From the NCBI GenBank assembly GCA_031282985.1, contig JAITCR010000082.1:1-6769 (forward strand): DNA of 6,769 bases. The letters run 5' to 3'. The notes under the pieces were generated by a model that saw only the letters and a list, made by a program, of their open reading frames with translations, did no database searches and was not told where the DNA came from. Each line of letters starts with the position of its first letter. Within the stretch, counting starts at the first letter, position 1. This stretch comes from Nitrososphaerota archaeon. Lineage in GTDB: Archaea > Thermoproteota > Bathyarchaeia > Bathyarchaeales > Bathycorpusculaceae. Shown here in pieces: positions 1 to 5,226 of this stretch. A program made the position numbers and the translations under genes.

Positions 1-72
1 TTTGCTGTGGTCGTTTTTTGATACTTTATTGCTGTCACAGTAGGGGCATTTTATTAGGGTTTTTGATGTCAT
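1..72 (-). CDS. N-terminal fragment of a zinc-ribbon protein, probably an IS1-like transposase (runs off left edge)
   Basis: An ATG at 72-70 opens 24 codons that continue past the left edge, so only the N-terminus is visible. The peptide begins MTSKTLIKCPYCDSNKVSKN. The CPYC pair at residues 9-12, followed by an Asp/Ser/Asn turn and a basic stretch, is the first half of a small zinc ribbon. This arrangement opens many IS1-type and related transposases (typical form CPxCxSxxVxKxG), where the ribbon helps bind the element's ends; that link is family knowledge. An AT-rich TATA-like element centred about 26 bases upstream predicts a leaderless mRNA starting at this ATG. The second cysteine pair and any catalytic domain lie outside the window, so another zinc-ribbon protein, such as a regulator, remains possible. 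Confidence 0.55.
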   Translation of the reverse strand, partial: MTSKTLIKCPYCDSNKVSKNDHSK

Positions 73-90
73 AAACATTAACTCGCACAA

Positions 91-103
91 TGATAATTAT
101 ACA
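91..103 (-). promoter_or_regulatory. TATA-like element for the left-edge zinc-ribbon gene
   Basis: On the minus strand this stretch reads TGTATAATTATCA. Its AT core is centred near 98, about 26 bases before the ATG at 72. This is the spacing expected for an archaeal TATA box driving a leaderless transcript. It lies directly downstream, on the minus strand, of a GGTGGTG string, so the promoter may sit inside the terminal repeat of an insertion element. That arrangement is common in IS1-like elements, but here it is an inference. Confidence 0.4.
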
Positions 104-135
104 CCACCCAAACTAAAATATTTTATGACACCACC
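101..135. repeat. Two direct copies of ACACCACC, 27 bp apart
   Basis: ACACCACC occurs at 101-108 and again at 128-135. On the minus strand each reads GGTGGTGT followed by an AT-rich run. Many IS1-family ends start GGTnnTG, so these could be two element ends, or a duplicated end, upstream of the zinc-ribbon gene. The repeat is only 8 bp and may be chance. A second pairing overlaps it: TGTCATAAA at 67-75 is the exact reverse complement of TTTATGACA at 122-130. Confidence 0.4.
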
Positions 136-229
136 TGGTTCCACGTAGTTTGCGTATGATTGATTTGACGATTTTTATGTTTGCCCGTTTTCACGTCAAC
201 GGCTCACGAGAGGAAATCTGGAACCTTGT
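133..229. repeat. Nested inverted repeats (possible structured element) in the 193-bp gap before the diphosphatase gene
   Basis: The outer arms are 133-143 and 219-229. GGTTCCA pairs with TGGAACC, then two mismatches, then two more pairs. An inner stem pairs TTGACG (165-170) with CGTCAA (194-199) around a 23-base loop. No T-run follows either stem on either strand, so this is not a clear terminator. No tRNA-like T-arm and no C/D-box motif pair was found. It could be a small RNA, part of an insertion-element end, or chance pairing in AT-rich DNA. Confidence 0.3.
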
Positions 230-245
230 ACGTAATCTATTTTGA
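156..245 (+). CDS. Doubtful small ORF, 29 residues
   Basis: ATG at 156 opens 29 codons ending in TGA at 243-245. The second half (residues 10-28, ARFHVNGSREEIWNLVRNL) looks like a genuine amphipathic helix rather than random AT-rich translation. The 12-bp palindrome TAAAATATTTTA at 114-125 lies about 36 bases upstream and could act as a TATA box with a leader of roughly 10 bases. No ribosome binding site is obvious. The family is not recognised. It overlaps the nested inverted repeats, so it may instead be a fragment of a decayed gene or element. Nothing else that looks coding was seen between 73 and 265. Confidence 0.22.
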   Translation: MIDLTIFMFARFHVNGSREEIWNLVRNLF

Positions 246-265
246 AATACTCTCAAATTTAAATC

Positions 266-883
266 TTATTGTACTTGTTTTTTGTACCATTCGGCAAATT
301 TATTGACCGCTTTAGCTCTATGTGACAGTTTGTTTTTTTCTTTTTGTGTCATTTCTGCAAATGTTTTTTCACTCTGAGCTGGCTGGAAAATCGGGTCAAA
401 ACCAAAACCTGAGTTGCCGTCGCCTTTGCGTTCTGTAAGTGTTAGCTCACCCTCTACTTCGCCTTCAAAGAGGAGTGGCCCCGTTTTTTGGTTGTAGTAT
501 GCTATAGTTGAGTGGAATGTTGCTTTGCGATTTTGTGTATCTTTCATCAACTTTAGAATGCCTCTGTTTTGGATTGTTTTATACACATAAGCAGAGTATG
601 GTCCTGGAAAACCTTCCAACGCATATATGAATAATCCTGCATCTTCAACAATCAATGGCAAATGACATCTGTTGAATGCTTCTATTGCACTGTTTTCTGC
701 AATTTCTTTAGTATGGTCACTTTGAACTTCTTTCCCTTTCATACGCAACATACCAACAGCTATCCCAATGGGATTTAGAATGCTGCGCACTTCTTCGAAC
801 TTGTGAAAATTACCCGTTATGAATAAAATACTCTTATTTCCAATCTGCAATTTAGCAATGCTATCGTTTGCGTTCTTCAACAT
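266..883 (-). CDS. rdgB: XTP/dITP diphosphatase, RdgB/HAM1 family
   Basis: This cytosolic house-cleaning enzyme hydrolyses XTP, ITP and dITP to the monophosphates plus pyrophosphate, keeping deaminated purines out of nucleic acids. Counting from the ATG at 883, the product has 205 residues. The phosphate-binding motif TGNxxK is at 23-28, the acidic EDAGL motif at 80-84, GFPGPYSA at 91-98, the substrate loop GFGFDP at 159-164, and SHR at 187-189. All key family positions are present. An earlier in-frame TTG exists at 901, but the ATG at 883 has GAGGT just upstream. It overlaps the end of bud32 by 23 bp. Known relatives begin almost directly with the strand before TGN, so this protein carries an N-terminal extension of about 17 residues, unless translation starts at the TTG at 850, which has no ribosome binding site. 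It is the last gene of the kae1-bud32 operon. Confidence 0.93.
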   Translation of the reverse strand: MLKNANDSIAKLQIGNKSILFITGNFHKFEEVRSILNPIGIAVGMLRMKGKEVQSDHTKEIAENSAIEAFNRCHLPLIVEDAGLFIYALEGFPGPYSAYVYKTIQNRGILKLMKDTQNRKATFHSTIAYYNQKTGPLLFEGEVEGELTLTERKGDGNSGFGFDPIFQPAQSEKTFAEMTQKEKNKLSHRAKAVNKFAEWYKKQVQ

Positions 884-1520
884 AGCGACCTCGCTTTTCA
901 ATTTCTATGGTTTTTTCATAAACTTTTTCTGTTAATTTGTCACTTAACACCAAGTTGTAACCTGCAAGAACATCATTAAAACATGTTTCCCAAAAACTAA
1001 AATGTGTACTCTGTAGAACACGTTTTAACAGATGTAAATCAACGCCTTTAGCTTCCAGCTCAACATTTTTTTCGCCCAAACCAAAGTCTACAAGAAAAAT
1101 CGTACCTTGTTTATCTAATATCATGTTTGAAGTTGTAAGGTCACCATGAATCAAGTTTTCTCTATGAAGTCTACCCACTAATTCACCAATTTTCGTACAA
1201 ACTTTTTTGCGTTCTATTTTTGAAACTTTGTTTATGTACTTTTTTATTTGAATACCTTCAATGTATTCTATTACAATTGTAGCTTCTGGCACATTTACCA
1301 TGTAAATTAGTGGTGTTGTAACGCCAGCACTTTTGGCTTGATGCAATAGTTGAGCCTCATGCATTGTGCGATAACTACGAATTTGTGTATCAAGAGCTTC
1401 TGGACGGTACTTTTTTTGTGTTCGGATTTTGGTTATAACTTTTTTTCCATGCCAATAGTCCAAGTAAAGGTTTGCTTCAGCACCTTTCTTTAGTAAAATA
1501 TGTTGTTCTAATTTATCCAT
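861..1520 (-). CDS. bud32: KEOPS subunit Bud32, atypical small kinase/ATPase
   Basis: Bud32 is the small RIO-like kinase/ATPase of the KEOPS complex. It binds Kae1 and supports t6A37 formation on tRNA. The 219-residue product is the whole family: GAEA at 13-16 in place of a normal glycine loop, the ATP-binding lysine K31 in VITKIR, the helix glutamate E55, the hinge VIEYIEG (83-89), the catalytic loop HGDLTTSN (125-132) and DFG (145-147). The usual basic tail RGRYVEERKR is at 210-219. An in-frame TTG at 1547 would add nine residues. The ATG at 1520 is preferred because the family starts just before the GAEA loop. It overlaps the kae1 stop by 13 bp, and its own stop lies within the next gene. 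In some archaea Kae1 and Bud32 are one fused protein; here they are separate but overlapping. Confidence 0.95.
   Translation of the reverse strand: MDKLEQHILLKKGAEANLYLDYWHGKKVITKIRTQKKYRPEALDTQIRSYRTMHEAQLLHQAKSAGVTTPLIYMVNVPEATIVIEYIEGIQIKKYINKVSKIERKKVCTKIGELVGRLHRENLIHGDLTTSNMILDKQGTIFLVDFGLGEKNVELEAKGVDLHLLKRVLQSTHFSFWETCFNDVLAGYNLVLSDKLTEKVYEKTIEIEKRGRYVEERKR
888..892 (-). promoter_or_regulatory. Ribosome binding site for the diphosphatase gene
   Basis: The minus strand reads GAGGTCGCT immediately before the ATG at 883, giving GAGGT with a 4-base spacer. It lies inside the bud32 coding region, so translation of the two genes is probably coupled. It favours the ATG at 883 over the TTG at 901. 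Confidence 0.5.
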
Positions 1521-2506
1521 GGTACATCTGCTCTGTCTACTCGCCAACGTAGTTTTACATAACTTTCATCTACAGGGGTAACTATGCCATGAGTGTAGGC
1601 CAAAATGCCTGTCCAAGCTATCATTGCACCATTGTCTGTGGCAAATTTTTGAGGAACTACATTAAATTTTGCGTCATGTTCCTCAGTTACTGCTCTGAGC
1701 ATTTCTTGTAAGCGCTTATTAGCTGCTACGCCCCCTGTTAACAAGACTTCTTTTTTCTCAGTATGTGCTAATGCCCGTTCAGTAACTTCAGTAACCATAG
1801 CAAAAGCATGTTCTTGAAGACTATAACATGTATCTTCAAGTGTATGATTACCTTTTTGAAGTTGTGTAATTGCAGCTGTTAAAAGTCCGCTCAGAGATAA
1901 ATCCATACCTTTTACTACATATGGTAATGTGATAAGAGTTTCGCCTTTACGGGCAAGCTGCTCTATTGCAGCTCCAAGAGGTAAATTTTTCTGACTTTTT
2001 AGGCCTGCTTGTCTTCCAAAAACATCAAGACAGTTACCAAGTGCAATGTCTAAAGTTTCACCGAAAACTCTGTAACGTTTAAATTCAAACGCAGTAACCA
2101 TAGTGTTTCCGCCAGAGGCATAGAGAGTAACAGGATCAGTTACCCCTGTCTTTAGTTTTCCAATTTCAATATGTGCAATGGAATGGTTTACGCCAATTAA
2201 TGGAATTTGTAAATACGCTGCTAATGTGCGTGCTACAGTTGCTCCTGTGCGCAGGCAAGGGCCTAGTCCAGGTCCCATGGAAAAAGCAATGACTGTGAGG
2301 TCTTTAGGTTTTATTTTTGCATCAGTTAATGCTTGAAAAAGAGTTTTGTTAGCAACTTCCGCGTGGTGGCGTGCTGCTTCTCTTGGGTGGATTCCTCCTT
2401 CTATTGGTATGTAGCTTTCTACAGTATTTGCGAGAATTTCGCCGTTGGATTTGGTTATACCTACACCAAAATCGTCAGCTGTGGATTCTATGCCCAAACA
2501 GTACAT
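1508..2506 (-). CDS. kae1: KEOPS subunit Kae1, tRNA t6A37 threonylcarbamoyltransferase
   Basis: Kae1 (TsaD/Qri7 family, ASKHA fold) transfers the threonylcarbamoyl group from TC-AMP to A37 of ANN-decoding tRNAs. From the ATG at 2506 the product has 332 residues, close to the family norm. Visible motifs are LGIESTADDFGVGI (4-17), EGGIHPREAARHH (36-48), the metal-binding NHSIAH with H108 and H112, the nucleotide loop SGGNT (131-135), ETLDIALGNCLD (150-161), PYVVKGMDLSLSGLLTAA (195-212), GGVAANKRL (258-266) and metal ligand D291 in ATDNGAMIA. The start was chosen because archaeal relatives begin MxxLGIE. An in-frame ATG at 2542 adds 12 residues and cannot be excluded, since a TATA-like element fits a near-leaderless start there. 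This is the first gene of the minus-strand operon with bud32 and the diphosphatase. Confidence 0.96.
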   Translation of the reverse strand: MYCLGIESTADDFGVGITKSNGEILANTVESYIPIEGGIHPREAARHHAEVANKTLFQALTDAKIKPKDLTVIAFSMGPGLGPCLRTGATVARTLAAYLQIPLIGVNHSIAHIEIGKLKTGVTDPVTLYASGGNTMVTAFEFKRYRVFGETLDIALGNCLDVFGRQAGLKSQKNLPLGAAIEQLARKGETLITLPYVVKGMDLSLSGLLTAAITQLQKGNHTLEDTCYSLQEHAFAMVTEVTERALAHTEKKEVLLTGGVAANKRLQEMLRAVTEEHDAKFNVVPQKFATDNGAMIAWTGILAYTHGIVTPVDESYVKLRWRVDRADVPWIN

Positions 2507-2553
2507 GTTATCAGTTAGCAATGTTTTCTGCGTGTTAACCATGCTAATCAAGG

Positions 2554-2578
2554 TTATAAGAGGGATACATATTTTTAT
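2554..2578 (-). promoter_or_regulatory. Candidate promoter region for the kae1-bud32-diphosphatase operon
   Basis: Two TATA-like elements lie upstream of kae1 on the minus strand. ATAAAAATATG (2578-2568) predicts transcription starting near 2546, a few bases before the ATG at 2542. TTATAA (2559-2554) predicts a start near 2530, giving a leader of about 24 bases for the preferred ATG at 2506. No ribosome binding site is clear before either ATG. The sequence alone does not decide between them. Confidence 0.4.
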
Positions 2579-2591
2579 CTGAAACAAGTAG

Positions 2592-2603
2592 TTTATTATA
2601 TTA
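2592..2603 (+). promoter_or_regulatory. TATA box for the TFE-beta-like gene
   Basis: TTTATTATATTA is centred about 25 bases before the ATG at 2622. This is the normal TATA-to-start distance in archaea if transcription begins at or next to the start codon, so the mRNA is probably leaderless. It shares a 115-bp divergent intergenic region with the kae1 operon promoter. Confidence 0.5.
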
Positions 2604-2621
2604 TTCGGAACTGATCTTATC

Positions 2622-3053
2622 ATGCCTAAACGCAATGACCTTGAGCAAAAAGCGCTACATTATGTGATAAACACAGGTTATCAGGGTGTACTTCAATCAG
2701 ACTTATGGCGTGAACTATGCGCAAGTAGTCGTGAAGGTTCACGTGTTTCCATTAAACTAGAAGAAAAAGGCCTCATACGCAGAGAAAAAGAACTGCAGGA
2801 CGGAAGATGGACATATAGATTATATCCAAAAAGACTCCCCGCATCTATTGAAACTATAGTTGATTGCCCCTGTATGTTATGTCCAGATAATGCAAGATGC
2901 GACCCGACTACTACTGTTTCTCCTAAAAACTGCCAAAAATTAACTGACTGGCTATTAGGTATCGATACCCAACGAATGCAAACTGGGTCTGAAATTCCCA
3001 GTGAGCTAAGTGCACCAGAGGATGATTCCCTTGCCAAAGGCTTGGATACGTGA
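2622..3053 (+). CDS. Archaeal transcription initiation factor TFE-beta-like protein (winged helix plus four-cysteine cluster)
   Basis: The 143-residue product has a winged-helix domain at about 5-70 (the helix pair LEQKALHYVI and VLQSDLWREL, a recognition helix SREGSRVSIKLEEKG, and a wing around GRWTYRLYP). A cysteine motif follows at 84-104, spaced C-x2-C-x5-C-x10-C (C84, C87, C93, C104), then NCQKLTDWL. Winged helix followed by this spacing and a C..L..WL helix is the pattern of the RPC39/Rpc34 C-terminal region and of archaeal TFE-beta, where the cysteines hold a 4Fe-4S cluster. TFE-beta pairs with TFE-alpha to help open promoter DNA around RNA polymerase. The tail after about residue 115 is acidic and probably flexible. 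The annotation rests on this pattern; a different FeS-type winged-helix regulator is the main alternative. It overlaps the next gene out of frame, suggesting one transcript. Confidence 0.72.
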   Translation: MPKRNDLEQKALHYVINTGYQGVLQSDLWRELCASSREGSRVSIKLEEKGLIRREKELQDGRWTYRLYPKRLPASIETIVDCPCMLCPDNARCDPTTTVSPKNCQKLTDWLLGIDTQRMQTGSEIPSELSAPEDDSLAKGLDT

Positions 3054-3648
3054 AAGAAAAAACGAATTTTACTACAAAAAAGCCAAAGCTGAAAACTACC
3101 GCAGTCGTGCCACATACAAACTGGTTCAAGCTAACGAAAAGTATGGCTTTATTAAATTACGTGATGTCGTTGTAGATTTAGGTGCTGCACCTGGTGGTTG
3201 GATTCAAGCAGCCCGAAAAATGACTGGTCGGCATGGTTTTGTTTTAGGTGTCGATCTTAAACCGATTGAACCTTTTCCCCAGAATTATGTGCGAACAATT
3301 GTTGGCGATTTAACTGATCCTGAGATTGCAGAGCAGATTCTGTCTTTTTTGCCACGTAAACCTGATACAGTAATTTCTGATGCTGCACCAAATGTAACAG
3401 GTGTTTGGGAAGTTGATCATGCTCTGCAAATTGATTTGGCATCTAAAGCGTTAGATGTTGTACTGCAAATTCTGCGCCCTAATGGTAGTTTTTTTGTGAA
3501 ACTCTTCCAAGGTGACTTGATGAACGAGTTTGTCCAAACTGTTAAGGGGCATTTTGATGAGGTTAAATTTGTTAAACCAGCTGCTAGTCGAGCAAAAAGT
3601 TCTGAGATGTATCTTTTAGCTTTAGGTTTAAAGACTAAACTTGAGTAA
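3022..3648 (+). CDS. rlmE: RlmE/FtsJ-family RNA 2'-O-ribose methyltransferase
   Basis: This SAM-dependent enzyme methylates an RNA 2'-hydroxyl, rRNA in bacterial RlmE; the archaeal target cannot be read from sequence. From the ATG at 3022 there are 208 residues, the normal compact size. The K-D-K-E catalytic tetrad is complete: K33 in RSRATYKL, D120 in VISDAAPN, K160 in FFVKLFQGD and E195 in SSEMYLLALG. The SAM motif DLGAAPGGW is at 52-60, with the acidic D78 in LGVDLKP. The start is uncertain. GTG at 3010 would add four residues. TTG at 3031 gives the family-like beginning PKAWIRERK and has AGAGG 9 bases upstream. All options overlap the end of the TFE-beta-like gene, by 23 to 44 bp. Confidence 0.93.
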   Translation: MIPLPKAWIRERKNEFYYKKAKAENYRSRATYKLVQANEKYGFIKLRDVVVDLGAAPGGWIQAARKMTGRHGFVLGVDLKPIEPFPQNYVRTIVGDLTDPEIAEQILSFLPRKPDTVISDAAPNVTGVWEVDHALQIDLASKALDVVLQILRPNGSFFVKLFQGDLMNEFVQTVKGHFDEVKFVKPAASRAKSSEMYLLALGLKTKLE

Positions 3649-3725
3649 TTATTTTGGGATGTACTTTTGTGGGTTTGCTGTGATATGTGTAGATGGTGAT
3701 TAAATTGGCAGAAACATTTAACTTG

Positions 3726-3739
3726 TGTATATGTATAAC
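3726..3739 (+). promoter_or_regulatory. TATA box for the SpoIIM-family gene
   Basis: TGTATATGTATAAC is the strongest TATA-like string in the 126-bp gap between the methyltransferase and the SpoIIM-family gene. It predicts transcription starting near 3760 and a leader of about 15 bases containing the G-rich GTGGATGTG, which may help recruit the ribosome. This suggests the membrane-protein gene is a separate unit from the upstream pair. Confidence 0.45.
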
Positions 3740-3774
3740 ACCATTTTTGTATCATTATATGTGGATGTGTTAAT

Positions 3775-4323
3775 TTGAGTGCCATCTGGTCATTTTGGAA
3801 GAATGCTTCACCTAAACGTAAAAGAATCTATTCCTATGTGTTCGTTTTCGTGCTAGCTGTTGTGATAACTTTTGCTGGAACTTTAGTGCCGTTAGGTGTT
3901 GAAGAGGCAAATAAGCTCTCTGACCAAGTTGGTCAAATGCTAGTTGAAAATGATGACTTGACTTCTCTGTCGATTGCAATATTTGTTAATAACTGTCGAA
4001 TTTGTCTAATTATGTTTATTCCTGTGTTTGGTGCCTTGTTTGGTGTGCTATCTTTATTCTCTACAGGTGTAGCAATAAAGGCGCTTTCAATAGTGCAAGG
4101 TGTATCGCCAAGTTTTATGCTACTGGCACTTATGATTGGGCCTATATTTTGGATTGAATTTATTGCCTACTCGTTAGGTATGACTGAGAGCGTTTGGTTG
4201 TTCCGTAGATTAACTCAGAGACGTTGGAAAGAATTAAAACGTGCAGCAATACTTATCGGTATAACTGTTGGTTTACTTGCAATAGGTGCTGTTGTAGAAT
4301 CTTGGATGATACTCTTCCTCTAA
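3775..4323 (+). CDS. SpoIIM/DUF95-family integral membrane protein
   Basis: The 182-residue protein is mostly membrane. Hydrophobic segments lie at about 18-42, 66-85, 85-104, 114-136 and 157-182, with a basic N-terminus (SPKRKR, 12-17) and a basic loop (QRRWKELKR, 148-156). The NNCR start of the second segment (72-75), the glycine-rich stretch that follows, and a GPIFWIEFIAYSLG segment with E128 in the fourth helix match the SpoIIM family. That family is named after a Bacillus engulfment protein but is widespread in archaea, which do not sporulate. Its archaeal role is unknown; relatives are often linked to membrane remodelling or transport, and nothing nearby identifies a partner. The start codon is TTG; no ATG occurs before the first membrane segment. 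The gene has its own TATA element and converges with nadC, 21 bp apart. Confidence 0.8.
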   Translation: MSAIWSFWKNASPKRKRIYSYVFVFVLAVVITFAGTLVPLGVEEANKLSDQVGQMLVENDDLTSLSIAIFVNNCRICLIMFIPVFGALFGVLSLFSTGVAIKALSIVQGVSPSFMLLALMIGPIFWIEFIAYSLGMTESVWLFRRLTQRRWKELKRAAILIGITVGLLAIGAVVESWMILFL

Positions 4324-4353
4324 CTCTACAACAACTATTACGTGCTATTTTTT
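4290..4353 (+). terminator. Hairpin and T-run at the 3' end of the SpoIIM-family gene
   Basis: TGTTGTAGA at 4290-4298 pairs perfectly with TCTACAACA at 4325-4333 around a 26-base loop that contains the stop codon. Six T residues follow at 4348-4353, 14 bases after the stem. In archaea the T-run alone often ends transcription. It lies over the last codons of nadC, so the two convergent messages would overlap slightly. The large loop makes a classical intrinsic terminator doubtful. Confidence 0.4.
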
Positions 4354-5202
4354 AATTATTTCTAAGCTTATGTCTAATGATTTTACGCTGTGTGTTAATG
4401 CTCCGATACTTATAATGTCAACTTTAGCTTGGGCATAATCTGCCAATGTTGTATCGTTAATTCCGCCACTGACTTCTAACAAGACCCTGTGAGGTAATTT
4501 TGCGTTTTTGAGTATCTCCGCGGTATTGTTTACTTCATCTGGCGCAAAATTGTCCAACATGATTACGTCTGCTCCTGCCTCAGCTACCCGTAGAATATCT
4601 TTAGCATTTGTTATTTCAACCTCAACTTTTTTGCTAAATGAAGCGTTATTTTTTGCTATTTTTACCGCTTCTGCAGGATCGCCGATTATTGCAATGTGAT
4701 TGTCTTTAATTAGAATCATATCATCTAAATGCAGCCTGTGAGGATCACCGCCACCTATAGTAACAGCTTTTTTGTCAAAATAAGATAGTCCTGACGCAGT
4801 TTTTCGTGTTGCAGCGATTTTTGCTTGGGATTTTTCGGACTTTAGTTTTTCGACGAGTTTATGTGTAATTGTTGCAATGCCACACATGCGTGATAATAAA
4901 TTAAGCAGGGTGCGTTCAATTGTTAGAATAGTTCGTGCGTCCCCAGTTATTTGCATCAGAATTTGCTTGTTTTTTATTTGATCACCATCGGTGATGTTGT
5001 TTTTGACTTTTAAATCCATATATTGAGCTAGGATAGTTGCTTCTTCAATTCCTGCAGCTATTCCTGTTTCTTTAGCTATTATTTTAGCGGTTACGCTAAG
5101 GTTTGCGGGTATGATTGCTGTCGCTGTAGAGTCGCCTTGTCCAATATCATCTTTTAGAAAGCGTGCAAGTTGTTCTTCTACGATTTTTCTAGGTATGAAC
5201 AT
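4345..5202 (-). CDS. nadC: Nicotinate-nucleotide pyrophosphorylase (quinolinate phosphoribosyltransferase)
   Basis: NadC converts quinolinate and PRPP into nicotinate mononucleotide, CO2 and pyrophosphate in de novo NAD synthesis. The 285-residue product is full length. Visible motifs are ERTLLNLLSRMCGIAT (96-111), ATRKT (131-135), GGGDPHR (150-156), the IKDNH substrate loop (165-169), VEVEI (193-197), IMLDNF (214-219), LEVSGGI (242-248) and the phosphate-binding region ISIGALTHS (264-272). Active-site residues R105, R133, K134, H155, R156, K166, E196 and D217 are all in place. The segment after ATRKT reads ASGLSYFDKK where many relatives have TPGLR. That is a mild variation, not a loss. The ATG at 5202 is the natural family start, and a TATA-like element upstream supports a nearly leaderless message. 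The partner genes nadA and nadB are not in the window, and the gene stands alone, facing the SpoIIM-family gene. Confidence 0.96.
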   Translation of the reverse strand: MFIPRKIVEEQLARFLKDDIGQGDSTATAIIPANLSVTAKIIAKETGIAAGIEEATILAQYMDLKVKNNITDGDQIKNKQILMQITGDARTILTIERTLLNLLSRMCGIATITHKLVEKLKSEKSQAKIAATRKTASGLSYFDKKAVTIGGGDPHRLHLDDMILIKDNHIAIIGDPAEAVKIAKNNASFSKKVEVEITNAKDILRVAEAGADVIMLDNFAPDEVNNTAEILKNAKLPHRVLLEVSGGINDTTLADYAQAKVDIISIGALTHSVKSLDISLEIIKK

Positions 5203-5226
5203 ATATATATAATTCTATTTTGACAA

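Noticed and set aside
131..229. A tRNA or C/D-box guide RNA in the left gap
   Set aside because: The GGTTCC strings suggest a T-arm, but the loop lacks the TTCRA pattern, no acceptor or anticodon stem forms, and no RTGATGA plus CTGA pair was found.
2333..2518. Plus-strand 61-codon frame opposite kae1
   Set aside because: It runs antisense to the conserved N-terminal half of Kae1; the aromatic-rich, cysteine-rich translation is typical of a shadow frame.
2693..3129. Minus-strand open frames opposite the TFE-beta-like and methyltransferase genes
   Set aside because: They are serine- and phenylalanine-rich, show no recognisable motif, and run exactly opposite two well-supported genes.
3649..3774. 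A small RNA gene in the gap between the methyltransferase and the SpoIIM-family gene
   Set aside because: Apart from the TATA box and a G-rich string before the TTG, no stable stem or box motif stands out; the gap is explained as promoter and leader.
3417..3785. Minus-strand open frame of 122 codons opposite the methyltransferase and the gap after it
   Set aside because: Composition (many H, Q, T, S) is that of a shadow of the plus-strand gene; no start signal and no family resemblance.
5201..5210. The alternating AT run just before nadC as its TATA box
   Set aside because: It ends at the start codon, whereas an archaeal TATA box should lie about 26 bases before transcription begins, and there is no later in-frame start that keeps the conserved N-terminus.
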